From NCBI GenBank assembly GCA_022561385.1, contig JADFRG010000006.1, positions 1-64,000 on the forward strand: a stretch of 64,000 nucleotides of DNA. The letters are read 5' to 3'. A program made the position numbers and the translations under genes. Of the stretch, positions 1 through 8,109 are shown piece after piece. How positions within the stretch are numbered: the stretch's first letter is position 1; each line of letters begins with the position of its first letter. This DNA is from Chloroflexota bacterium (GTDB taxonomy: Bacteria > Chloroflexota > Anaerolineae > Anaerolineales > E44-bin32). The notes under the pieces were generated by a model that saw only the letters and a program-made list of their open reading frames with translations, did no database searches and had not been told where the DNA came from.

Positions 1-2
1 AA

Positions 3-113
3 TATCTGCGGGATCAGCAGGGTCCTGATATCAACGATGCCGTACGTTTTCGGGTCGACGAGGCGGTCGACTCGGTGATCGTGGAGGTCAAGCGGGCACA
101 CAACATCAATTAG
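3..113 (+). CDS. C-terminal fragment of an unidentified protein (5' end outside window)
   Basis: An open frame enters from the left edge and ends at TAG 111-113, giving 36 residues. The visible part is charged and probably helical, ending in EVKRAHNIN. There is no recognisable motif and too little protein to assign a family. Its stop lies 7 nt before the convergent tRNA-Arg gene. It could be a chance open frame, but the composition is protein-like. Confidence 0.45.
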   Translation, partial: YLRDQQGPDINDAVRFRVDEAVDSVIVEVKRAHNIN

Positions 114-120
114 TGCAGGT

Positions 121-193
121 GCCCCAGGCGCGACTCGAACGCACAACCTAGGCTTTAGGAGAGCCTCGCTCTATCCATTTGAGCTACTGGGGC
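121..193 (-). tRNA. tRNA-Arg, anticodon CCT
   Basis: The minus strand folds as a 73-nt cloverleaf. The acceptor stem is GCCCCAG/CTGGGGC, the D arm is GCTC...GAGC, the anticodon stem is AGGCT/AGCCT with loop CTCCTAA (anticodon CCT, reading AGG), and the T loop is GTTCGAGTC. No CCA is encoded. All stems pair fully by eye. Confidence 0.95.
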
Positions 194-261
194 TCGACCC
201 TGCGCTCTTGTGCAGGACAAGCCGCATTATATCTTCTTGAGGGTTTGTCCGATCTGCCAAC

Positions 262-283
262 AAAAAAGCGGGGTTACCCCCGC
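262..283 (-). terminator. Rho-independent terminator of the cyclase gene
   Basis: On the minus strand a perfect 6-bp stem GCGGGG/CCCCGC with a 4-nt loop is followed by six T residues. It lies 32 nt beyond the stop of the response-regulator cyclase gene and ends that transcript before the tRNA gene. Confidence 0.85.
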
Positions 284-314
284 CCGCAGGCCTTCGTGCG
301 CCAGGCGAAGAGAC

Positions 315-1520
315 CTAGAGGTCCTTGACCGAGATTACGTAAGGAGTGATCTGCTTCTGCCGCCCGGGCAGCTTCAACGATCTCAACTTTTTGGCCTTTA
401 CGCCATTTAACTCCTTGTAGGTTTCTGAAGTGAACAGGATCTGGCCTGGTTTGGCCCTATCGTGCAACCGTTTGGCCACATTCACGACGTCACCCACAAC
501 CGTGTAATCCATCACACGTGAGGACCCAATGTTACCCACAATGGCCTCACCCGAATGCAGACCCACCCCGAGCCCCAGTCCTTTAAGATCAATGTCGGGG
601 TCTTCCCGCATCTGTTCGAACAATTGTTGCATTTCGACCGCGGTTGCCACCGCTCGCTGTGCATCGTCATCGCCGGCGACCGGCGCGCCATAGAAGGCCA
701 TCAGCCCGTCACCGAGATACTTATCGAAAGTCCCTTTGTGGGCAAATATCACTCTGCTCAGCCCCTCAAATACATGGTTAAGGGTGCGAACGACTTCGGG
801 ACCCGTGTGCTGCTCGGTGTAGCTTACGAAGTTGCGGATATCGGCAAATAACACCGTGACGGGCCGAGTTTCGCCATAGAGCTTGAGGTACCGCTCCGGA
901 TCGGTGAGGATGACATCTGCTACATCTTCAGCCACATACCGGTCGAGCACTTCTCGCAGCAGCTCGTTTCTGGACTCAACCTCGTCATGTAGGCGCTTGA
1001 TGCGCAGCAGTGAGCGCACTCTGGCCAGGAGTACGATCGAACTGTAAGGCTTGGTGATGAAATCATCCGCTCCAACTTCGAAGGCGTTGAGTTTCTCATC
1101 CTCACTGTCTAAGGCGGTGATGATCACCACTGGCATGAAGCGGGTAGCGGCGGTGGCCTTGAGTCGACGGCAGAGCTCCAGCCCGTCCATCTTCGGCATT
1201 TGCACGTCGATCAGAGCCAGGTCCGGCGAATAGCTCAAGGCCTGCGTGAGCGCTTCTTCGCCATTTGAGGCGGTCAGGACTTCGCATCCTGAAGCGGTCA
1301 GATAGGCTTGGAGCAGGTCTCGGTTGAGCCAGTCGTCGTCGGCTACCAGGATACGCGGCTTCCGACCGAAGAGGGATGAGAGATCCATCTTTGGGTCGAT
1401 GGAGGTCTTTGATCCGGAAGCGCCCTTGGCTAGATCACGGGATTTCTCCCTCAGAGACGTGAATTCCGCCGAAGCCTTCAGCACAGGTGCGTCCTTCGTC
1501 TTTGGCATCGGTTTATTCAA
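315..1520 (-). CDS. Response regulator fused to class III adenylate/guanylate cyclase
   Basis: This 401-residue protein has a CheY-like receiver domain (about residues 54-170, with the DD acidic pair after RILVA and phospho-acceptor D in LALIDVQMPKMDG), a short helical linker, and a class III nucleotide cyclase domain (about 205-385). The two metal aspartates are visible in VLFADIRNF and KYLGDGLMAFYG. The substrate-specifying K (DKYLGDG) and D (MDYTVVGD) and the transition-state N and R (VNVAKRL) are those of adenylate rather than guanylate cyclases, so cAMP is the likely product. Phosphorylation by an unseen histidine kinase probably controls activity. It is transcribed alone and followed by a good terminator; no kinase is adjacent. 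Confidence 0.9.
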   Translation of the reverse strand: MNKPMPKTKDAPVLKASAEFTSLREKSRDLAKGASGSKTSIDPKMDLSSLFGRKPRILVADDDWLNRDLLQAYLTASGCEVLTASNGEEALTQALSYSPDLALIDVQMPKMDGLELCRRLKATAATRFMPVVIITALDSEDEKLNAFEVGADDFITKPYSSIVLLARVRSLLRIKRLHDEVESRNELLREVLDRYVAEDVADVILTDPERYLKLYGETRPVTVLFADIRNFVSYTEQHTGPEVVRTLNHVFEGLSRVIFAHKGTFDKYLGDGLMAFYGAPVAGDDDAQRAVATAVEMQQLFEQMREDPDIDLKGLGLGVGLHSGEAIVGNIGSSRVMDYTVVGDVVNVAKRLHDRAKPGQILFTSETYKELNGVKAKKLRSLKLPGRQKQITPYVISVKDL

Positions 1521-1606
1521 GATCTCCAGTGGCGATAGCGTTCTTCAGTTTGGCGAATGTCCTTACAGGGTATCTTATCTAACTTACGGTTCCTCTCAGG
1601 CCGTAC

Positions 1607-1954
1607 TTATAGCCTGACAATGATCAGCGCACTCAGAATCGAACCGATCGCTGCGACGCCATAGAAGGTTACGGCGATTGCCCGTTTGCTCGCTCTTAGC
1701 CCGAGATCCACGACCGTAAAACGGAACCGGTGGGCCCAGTGAAAGAGAGGCAAAGAGATCAGCGCTAAGAGGTACAACTTGGTAACCGGGTGCGAAACCA
1801 AGGCCAGAACATGCTCGTACTCAAACGAGCTCCCCAGCCCACCTGCAGGGCCAATGATGCCAGTGAGCAGGATGTGGATCGGCGCCAGAAAAGCCGCAAG
1901 TACGCCTCCGGCGCCGAACAGAAACCAAAGCATGGGTTCGTTGCTTTTCCGCAT
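1607..1954 (-). CDS. frdD: Fumarate reductase membrane subunit D
   Basis: This 115-residue protein has three predicted membrane helices. It resembles FrdD, the smaller membrane anchor of E. coli-type quinol:fumarate reductase: a helix with FLAPIHILLTGI, then HPVTKLYLLALISLPLFHWAHRFR, which matches the conserved HP...K...ISLP..H..HR pattern of FrdD. It is the last gene of frdABCD and starts 3 nt after the frdC stop. Together with FrdC it anchors the catalytic subunits and forms the quinone site. Confidence 0.85.
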   Translation of the reverse strand: MRKSNEPMLWFLFGAGGVLAAFLAPIHILLTGIIGPAGGLGSSFEYEHVLALVSHPVTKLYLLALISLPLFHWAHRFRFTVVDLGLRASKRAIAVTFYGVAAIGSILSALIIVRL

Positions 1955-1957
1955 CCG

Positions 1958-2338
1958 TTAGCCTTTGAGGATCAGGAAAATAATCGCAGACACGGCTATC
2001 CAAGGTACGTAATTGGCGCCCGTGATGAGTTTTGATGAGACCCGGTTCTCGCCGATTCGCACGACGATGATATTCGGGAGAAGCCCAAACCAGGTGATCG
2101 TATGGTACAGCGCGGCGACGAGCGCTATGACATGAAAGACAATCATCCCCGGCGTAGCGAGAAAGTCCAAATAGATTTCGTATGCCTGTCGTCCTAAAGA
2201 AAGCTGATAAAGCAGATTGAGGAATAGGATCAAGTAAACCGCGATGAAGACGCTGGTCAGCTCGCGCAGGATGAATAGGAAATAGACCCGTCGCTTGAGC
2301 CACCAGGTGGATGGAACAGGCCGTACGAACGGTCTCAT
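1958..2338 (-). CDS. frdC: Fumarate reductase membrane subunit C
   Basis: This 126-residue membrane anchor has three predicted helices. It begins [13 protein letters not shown], close to the FrdC N-terminal pattern, and contains [17 protein letters not shown], the helix with the His found in FrdC. The start is the ATG overlapping the frdB stop as ATGA (2335-2338), the usual coupling in this operon; a longer upstream open frame is only frdB read in another phase. No pair of heme-ligand histidines typical of cytochrome b anchors is evident, in keeping with a heme-free (type D) complex. Confidence 0.85.
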   Translation of the reverse strand: MRPFVRPVPSTWWLKRRVYFLFILRELTSVFIAVYLILFLNLLYQLSLGRQAYEIYLDFLATPGMIVFHVIALVAALYHTITWFGLLPNIIVVRIGENRVSSKLITGANYVPWIAVSAIIFLILKG

Positions 2339-3081
2339 CGGCCCTTCCACGGCATTAGAACACCCTTGAACCACTCCGCAGTAATGGACATTTTTTCCTG
2401 CTGGATGGCACCGGCCGGGTCGACATTTACCGGGCAAACGGTCGTACAGGTGCCAACGTAGGTGCAGGCCCAGATCCCCTCTTCAGTAGAGAGCACCTGC
2501 TCCCGCCAACTACGTCCCTGATCGCGCGAATCCAAGTTGTAGCGATGGGCCAGTGCAATCGCCGCCGGGCCTATGAAATCCGGCTCCAAGGCGGAGACTG
2601 GGCAGGCCGAGTAGCACAGCATGCAATTCATGCACATACTGAATTGCTTGTAACGAGCCAGCTCAGCCGGCGTCTGTCGGTACTCGCCCTCCGAGATTGG
2701 CATCTCCTGCTCACGAAGGATCCACGGCTTGACGCTGGTCAGCTTCTCCATGAAGTCATCCATCACGATCACCAGGTCCCGCTCGATGGGAAAATTAGCC
2801 AGCGGTTCAACCCGAATGGGGTTGGGGTAGTAATCCCGAAGGAAAGCGGCGCAACTCAACTTCGGCTCTCCATTGATCATCATCCCGCAGCTGCCACACA
2901 CGCCCATTCGACAGGACCAGCGATAGGACAGGGTGCCATCGATGTGATCCTTGATGTGGTTGATTGCATCGAGCACGACCCAGTCTTCACGATACTCGCT
3001 CTCATAGAGCTGAAAGGTGGGTTCTTGTTCCTGCTCCGGCCGGTAGCGGAGCACTTCTAAGGTGATGGTCTCTTTCGACAT
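2335..3081 (-). CDS. frdB: Fumarate reductase / succinate dehydrogenase iron-sulfur subunit
   Basis: This 248-residue electron-transfer subunit passes electrons between the FAD subunit and quinone. The N-terminal ferredoxin fold carries the [2Fe-2S] cysteines in [10 protein letters not shown] plus the later C in KLSC. The C-terminal part has the [4Fe-4S] motif [12 protein letters not shown] and the [3Fe-4S] cysteines in [17 protein letters not shown] followed by AGAIQ. The spacing is that of FrdB/SdhB. The start is 2 nt after the frdA stop, so translation is probably coupled. Confidence 0.95.
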   Translation of the reverse strand: MSKETITLEVLRYRPEQEQEPTFQLYESEYREDWVVLDAINHIKDHIDGTLSYRWSCRMGVCGSCGMMINGEPKLSCAAFLRDYYPNPIRVEPLANFPIERDLVIVMDDFMEKLTSVKPWILREQEMPISEGEYRQTPAELARYKQFSMCMNCMLCYSACPVSALEPDFIGPAAIALAHRYNLDSRDQGRSWREQVLSTEEGIWACTYVGTCTTVCPVNVDPAGAIQQEKMSITAEWFKGVLMPWKGR

Positions 3082-3083
3082 GC

Positions 3084-4829
3084 CTATTTTCCGTACACTC
3101 TTTCCGTCGGGGGCCAGTCTGTGATGACAACATCCATATATTCGATCTTTGGCGCGCCGTCCGTCTGATAGGCCATTGTATGGGTCAGGAAATTATCGTC
3201 ATCCCGCTCAGGAAAATCGGTGCGTTGATGTGACCCGCGCGACTCGGTCCTCGCTAACGCCGAATGGGCAATGGCCTCCGCCACATCCAGCATGAAATCG
3301 AGTTCGAGCGCCGCTGTAAGCTCCGTGTTAAAAATCCGACTGCTATCGTCGAGCTGGAGGCGCTCAAAGCGTTCTTGAAGCTCCTCAATTTTTGCGCAGG
3401 TCGACTCCAACGAGGCCTGCTCGCGATAGATGCCTGCTCCCAATTCCATCGTGCTGCGCATCTCGTCTCGCAAGGTCGCGATCCGCTCACTTCCCCCCTC
3501 TTTACGGAGAAAATGCTGCTCAATTCGCCGCGCCTCATCTTTAGCCTGAGATTCCAGCGCCTGAGTATCAAGCTCCGCATGCTCCACAGCAAACTTCGCT
3601 GCAACTTTCCCTGCCTGGTTTCCGAAGACCAGCAACTCGGTCAGCGAATTGGAGCCTAAGCGATTAGCGCCATTAATACTTACACAGGCCACCTCTCCTG
3701 CAGCGTATAAACCAGGAAGGGGTGTGGCGGCGCGCAAGTCAGTGTGCACGCCTCCCATCATATAGTGGATCACCGGCCTGACAGGGATCAGCTCATCTAC
3801 CGGATCGATGCCCGCGTATTTGGTGGCCAGCTCTCGGACCAAAGGAAGTTTCCTCTCAATTTTCTCCTTGCCCAAGTGGCGAATATCGAGGTAAACAAAA
3901 TCGCCATAGGGCCCTTCGATGGTCCGGCCCTTCTCGGATTCTTTCACAAAGGCCATCGATAGTTTATCGCGTGGCCCAAGCTCCATGGCCCGCAGTCGAG
4001 GCCATGGCTCGGGAGGTCCCAGCCCATAATCTTGCAAATATCGATAACCATCTTTGTTGACCAGGATCCCACCTTCGCCCCGGCTGGCTTCGGTGATCAA
4101 TAAACCAGTCCCGGGCAAACCCGTAGGATGATATTGGACAAACTCCATATCCTTCAACGGTACCCCTGCCCGATAGGCTAAGGCCATCCCATCCCCGGTC
4201 ACTATTGAACCGTTGGTGGTAAAGGGGAAAACCCGACCCGCTCCTCCGGTACACAGAATCACCGCCCGAGCAGCGATCAGGCGCACCTCACCGCTCCGTA
4301 AATTCAGCGCCGTGAGACCCTGACAGCGACCGTCCTCCACCAATAGTTTGGTGGCAAACCACTCGTCATAACGCTTCACTTCTTGATATTTAAGGGAGGT
4401 CTGGAATAGCGTGTGCAACATATGGAAACCGGTCTTATCGGCTGCAAACCAAGTACGTTCGATCTTCATTCCGCCAAAAGGACGCACCGCGACGCTTCCG
4501 TCCTTTTCCCGGCTCCAAGGACAACCCCAGTGCTCAAGCTGGATCAATTCCCGGGTGCATTCTTCTACAAAAAATTGCACCGCATCCTGATCCGCAAGCC
4601 AGTCAGACCCACTGATGGTGTCATCGATATGGGCCTCAATGCTGTCGTTCTCCTTGATCACCGCTGCCGCACCACCTTCGGCTGCGACGGTATGACTGCG
4701 CATAGGGAAAACCTTCGAAACCACGGCGATATCGAGCTGGGGATTGACCTCCGCTGCCGCGATCGCGGCGCGCAGCCCCGCACCGCCGCCTCCGATGATG
4801 ACAATGTCGTGTTGGATGACGTCGTTCAT
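3084..4829 (-). CDS. frdA: Fumarate reductase / succinate dehydrogenase flavoprotein
   Basis: This 581-residue catalytic subunit interconverts succinate and fumarate at the inner face of the membrane. The N-terminal Rossmann motif [10 protein letters not shown] is followed by SHTVAAEGG, whose His carries covalent FAD. The active-site segments FVQYHPTG and HYMMGG, and ANRLGSNSL near the C-terminus, are intact. The sequence tracks E. coli FrdA closely (for example [13 protein letters not shown] and [17 protein letters not shown]). The first gene of frdABCD has a Shine-Dalgarno AGGAGAG about 11 nt before ATG. In an organism with a caa3 oxidase it may work as succinate dehydrogenase; direction cannot be read from sequence. 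Confidence 0.93.
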   Translation of the reverse strand: MNDVIQHDIVIIGGGGAGLRAAIAAAEVNPQLDIAVVSKVFPMRSHTVAAEGGAAAVIKENDSIEAHIDDTISGSDWLADQDAVQFFVEECTRELIQLEHWGCPWSREKDGSVAVRPFGGMKIERTWFAADKTGFHMLHTLFQTSLKYQEVKRYDEWFATKLLVEDGRCQGLTALNLRSGEVRLIAARAVILCTGGAGRVFPFTTNGSIVTGDGMALAYRAGVPLKDMEFVQYHPTGLPGTGLLITEASRGEGGILVNKDGYRYLQDYGLGPPEPWPRLRAMELGPRDKLSMAFVKESEKGRTIEGPYGDFVYLDIRHLGKEKIERKLPLVRELATKYAGIDPVDELIPVRPVIHYMMGGVHTDLRAATPLPGLYAAGEVACVSINGANRLGSNSLTELLVFGNQAGKVAAKFAVEHAELDTQALESQAKDEARRIEQHFLRKEGGSERIATLRDEMRSTMELGAGIYREQASLESTCAKIEELQERFERLQLDDSSRIFNTELTAALELDFMLDVAEAIAHSALARTESRGSHQRTDFPERDDDNFLTHTMAYQTDGAPKIEYMDVVITDWPPTERVYGK

Positions 4830-5153
4830 CTTTTTGGGAACTCTCCTATATTGAGTAGGAATTGATCGGGGGAGCTCAGGGTCAACATGACGAGCCGGCT
4901 CCCACCATGAGTGCTGTCTTTCCAGAGATGGCTCGGGGCTTACCTTCCCTCTGAGCCTGGTGGGGCAAGGGCCCGGTAATTTGACTTTTCAAGACTCTGC
5001 GGAGCAACGGCGATTTTACCACTTCTCATTGGAACCCCAATCCACCGTGCAGGACCAGGCTCATTCCCACACCTTCCAGCCCTCTGCATTTCTCTCCTGC
5101 CTACTGCTACCCGCAGAGATTCACCGGATCGCCCATAAGCACCGGCGGGTATT
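4830..5153. other. Intergenic region upstream of frdABCD
   Basis: These 324 nt lie between the frdA start and the stop of the MFS gene, both on the minus strand. They must hold the frd promoter and the end of the MFS transcript. The frdA ribosome-binding site is clear, but I see no convincing -35/-10 pair, terminator or operator here. Confidence 0.6.
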
Positions 5154-6515
5154 TCACTCGATTAGCCGCCATTCTTCACCGTCGGGAGAAGGAGTGGGCT
5201 CGGCCTCTTTCGGTCGGCCAAGCCGCATCCAGGCCAGCCAGAGCAAGGCAGGTATGAGCCCACCAAGGGCCATCAGGCGAAACAGCCCGTCGAGCTCTAG
5301 TGAAGTCGCATCTAGGGCCCATCCAGCGAAGGCCGCGCTGATCGCACTTCCCAAAGTGAACATCGCGATCTCCACCGACAGAACCCGGCCCAGCAGTTTA
5401 TGGTCCACGAGCTGATAGAGCAGTTGCGTTGAGAATACCCAGATACCCCCCACCGCAAAGCCTCGCAGAAACATTCCGAGCATCACATTTTCGAAACTGG
5501 CCAGGGTCGCGGCTACGGCCAAGCCAAGAGACCCCAGCAGATATAGTGGGATCAGCGAACGGCGCAGTGCTGGCCCACGGTCACCCGTCAGAAGGCGTGA
5601 GAGTAAGGGTCCCACGCCTGTTCCTAAGCCGACGATCGCAAAGAGGAGGCCCAGGCCAGTACCGCCGCCCTCTCCAATGACGAATAGCGTCTGAGAGACG
5701 CGCGCCATGGCTACATTGGCGATGCCGCCTGCGATGAAGAGCCCAAGCGCCCCTTTATGTAGTGTGATGAACAGGACATCGGGCTCGCGACGCAGATATC
5801 GGAACCCGTCGAGATAATCCTGGGCCACTGCCACCAGGCCGGCCGCCTCCTCAGTCGGCGGCGCTTCGTAGCTCATCCTAGAGATCAGCCCGGCTGAGAC
5901 CAGGAAGGTGAGCGCGTCGATCGCAAAGGCTTGGTAGATGCCCCATTGGCCGGCCGCAATTCCTCCAAGCGCCGCCCCGATTGCCAACATAACCGACCAG
6001 GTGGTCGCCGACAGTGCGTTGGCAGTTCCTATTTCCTGCTTGGTTGTGATATCCGGCAAGATCGCGCTGCGGGTTGGGAAGAACACTCCGCTGATTGCCA
6101 TCAGCAAGATCGTTAGGGCGTATAGCAACCAGACATGGTCAGGACTTCGGACAAACAGGAACCCGAGAACGATCACTGCGCGGGCGAGGTCGGTCGAAAT
6201 CAGCAGCCGCTTCCGGTTGTAGCGGTCGGCGGCCACACCGCCCACTTGAGTACCGACGAACTGCGCCAGCATCCGAATGACAAACAGTCCGCCGACCGCG
6301 AGACCGGATCCCGTTAACTGCGCAATGAGCGCCGCGGAGCCGATGAGGTTGAACCAGTCCCCAAATAGGCTGATAATCTCGCCCGACCAAAGGTAGCGGA
6401 AATCGACGTTGGCGCGGATGAGCTGCAGGTATCCAACGGATCGACTCTGCTCTTTAACGGTATCCTCCTCCTTAGAATCCAAACTAGCCTCCGGCCTCAA
6501 GCTCATCTTTGGCAA
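5154..6515 (-). CDS. Major facilitator superfamily exporter
   Basis: This is a roughly 450-residue, 12-helix MFS transporter of the EntS/MFS_3-like type, probably a proton-driven efflux pump of unknown substrate. The loop 2-3 signature is visible as GGVAADRYNRKRLL (G...DR..RK), and the N-terminal pattern YLQLI..NVDFRYLWSGEIIS..GDWFN is typical. The ATG at 6515 overlaps the upstream gene by 32 nt and gives an N-terminal tail that relatives usually lack. A strong SD-like AAGGAGGAGG sits inside this tail just before a GTT codon at 6456-6458, so the real start may be there if that base is wrong or the start is non-canonical. Confidence 0.88.
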   Translation of the reverse strand: MPKMSLRPEASLDSKEEDTVKEQSRSVGYLQLIRANVDFRYLWSGEIISLFGDWFNLIGSAALIAQLTGSGLAVGGLFVIRMLAQFVGTQVGGVAADRYNRKRLLISTDLARAVIVLGFLFVRSPDHVWLLYALTILLMAISGVFFPTRSAILPDITTKQEIGTANALSATTWSVMLAIGAALGGIAAGQWGIYQAFAIDALTFLVSAGLISRMSYEAPPTEEAAGLVAVAQDYLDGFRYLRREPDVLFITLHKGALGLFIAGGIANVAMARVSQTLFVIGEGGGTGLGLLFAIVGLGTGVGPLLSRLLTGDRGPALRRSLIPLYLLGSLGLAVAATLASFENVMLGMFLRGFAVGGIWVFSTQLLYQLVDHKLLGRVLSVEIAMFTLGSAISAAFAGWALDATSLELDGLFRLMALGGLIPALLWLAWMRLGRPKEAEPTPSPDGEEWRLIE

Positions 6516-7176
6516 TCACTTTGGGCTGTCCCACCGTGGCAAGGTTCCGTATATGCTCGATTGTCTGATCCTCAAGGCCGATTACCCGCAGCCAGTGAGT
6601 CCATTGCTGTGAGGGCATCCGGTGCCCGGGCGTGCGGGCCTCTACCCGATAATTCTGACGGTAGATCGAGTTGTTCTTGTATCGTTTCACCACCGCGCGG
6701 GTGGCATTTAATGCGTCCTCGCCTGCCATTGTCGCCAGCCAATCCGAAAGTTGTCGGGCCTTCCCACCCTCTTGTTCGGGAAGCAGATCGATCTCGATGC
6801 TGGTCCCGACGATGTAGGCCAGAACCTCCATGTAGTTCGTCGAATCTCCAATCCATCTCCTCGTCAGGGAAGGTCGGAACCCGCCGCTGGGCCAGAATTC
6901 TGGGTCTCTCAGCTCCCGCTGTAGAACGTGTAACATTTCATGCGCAACCAACGCTATGCGCGCGGGTGATTGGGACTGCCCGGCATCGCGGTAGCTTGTG
7001 TCCAGCACGATCATGCGGCGCCAGGGAGTCGCTCCGCTCCCTCGCGTGGGCAAGTAAACCACCCGCACGACAATGGCCTGAATGAGGCGCGCCACATCGC
7101 TGCCGGCGGGAGAAACCGGCTCGCCGCTGCTCCGCAGCGCGCGCATGGCCTCCAAGCTGGGAGTAAGAGGACCCAC
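6484..7176 (-). CDS. Hypothetical protein with HExxH zinc-protease-like motif
   Basis: A protein of 230 residues, which I do not recognise as a named family. Residues 79-83 are HEMLH inside VAHEMLHVLQ, the zinc-binding helix of zincin metallopeptidases, and EVLAYIVGTSIE about 38 residues later offers a possible third ligand. No signal peptide or membrane segment is seen. The frame has no ATG; it opens with GTG at 7176, and an open stretch of about 43 codons before it has no usable start, so the N-terminus may be incomplete. Its stop overlaps the annotated start of the MFS gene, suggesting one transcript. Confidence 0.6.
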   Translation of the reverse strand: MGPLTPSLEAMRALRSSGEPVSPAGSDVARLIQAIVVRVVYLPTRGSGATPWRRMIVLDTSYRDAGQSQSPARIALVAHEMLHVLQRELRDPEFWPSGGFRPSLTRRWIGDSTNYMEVLAYIVGTSIEIDLLPEQEGGKARQLSDWLATMAGEDALNATRAVVKRYKNNSIYRQNYRVEARTPGHRMPSQQWTHWLRVIGLEDQTIEHIRNLATVGQPKVIAKDELEAGG

Positions 7177-7305
7177 CTCGCCGGGGCGCTGAGTGGCGAG
7201 GCGGATATTGGCGATAGAACTAAAGAGCGAAACGGTGTTTTGCCTTAGTGCGTATCGGTCCGAGCTCCTGAGGGGCCGGACCGAAATAATGGTGGGGATG
7301 TTGCT

Positions 7306-7953
7306 TTAATCTTTGGCGGAGCCTTCCAAATACGCCTGGCCCAGCAGGTGGCCCTCCACCGCCATCGCGTAGGCAGTGGTAAGAAATACTCCGACCAGGA
7401 AAAGGACGCTGCCCAGCGATGCAATAAAACCTGCCGCGGCGTACCCAAGCACAACGATCAGGTAGGCGCTTGGTGCGTTGCTCACCAACTTCCAAAGCTC
7501 TCGGACCTTCAGCGCCTCTCCCAGTCCATTGGAGGCCGCCAGCCGGCCGTAGGAGGCGGGAAGGACGAATACGAGCGCAATGCTGTAGATAAAGGTGATG
7601 CAGATCAAACAAAACGATAAGATAATTACGATCGTCGCGACGGTATCCCCATCAGCGGAACTGGCAATGACCGAGAAGATGCCAACCGGGATCCATACAA
7701 CGATGAGCGGGAGTGAGAAGACCATGGACGCCAGAAATGCCTTGAATCCCAGGGTGAGCGTGCCGCCAAAATCGCTCCAGTCGGCCAAAACTTGTTTCTC
7801 CCCGTTGATCACGCGCCGACCGATCTCGATCGACCAGCCCAGCAGCGCAAACCAGCCGACGATGGGAATGAGGCTGATTAACGCCGCGACCACAATTTTT
7901 TCTATCCACTTTTCGTCCTTAAACGGGAACGAAAACGCCAATCCGAAATCCAT
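7306..7953 (-). CDS. DUF4013 membrane protein
   Basis: This 215-residue integral membrane protein matches the DUF4013 pattern: FPFKDEKWIEKI near the N-terminus, then a helix IPIVGWFALLGW, the polar segment E-IGRRVINGE and WSDFGGTLTLGFKAF. About five or six membrane helices are predicted. The start at 7953 is preceded by AAAGGAGAG with a 7-nt spacer, so the longer in-frame ATG upstream is rejected. The function of the family is unknown; it is often thought to be a stable envelope protein. It is a single gene with a 129-nt gap to the next. Confidence 0.8.
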   Translation of the reverse strand: MDFGLAFSFPFKDEKWIEKIVVAALISLIPIVGWFALLGWSIEIGRRVINGEKQVLADWSDFGGTLTLGFKAFLASMVFSLPLIVVWIPVGIFSVIASSADGDTVATIVIILSFCLICITFIYSIALVFVLPASYGRLAASNGLGEALKVRELWKLVSNAPSAYLIVVLGYAAAGFIASLGSVLFLVGVFLTTAYAMAVEGHLLGQAYLEGSAKD

Positions 7954-8109
7954 CGACACTCTCCTTTTGCACGCCTCCAACTGCGCACGCGAGGCATCAT
8001 TCTAACTCAGTCCCCAAAATATCCGACCCGGCCAAATTCCCACCGTCCTTCGCGCTTGCGTTATGGTACTCTAGTACTAGTCACTCTCTCGAGGGGTCAA
8101 GAGGAGACT

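Noticed and set aside
8071-8080. Palindrome CTAGTACTAG upstream of the lamin-tail gene
   Set aside because: Only 10 bp, with no second copy or known binding logo; too weak to call an operator.
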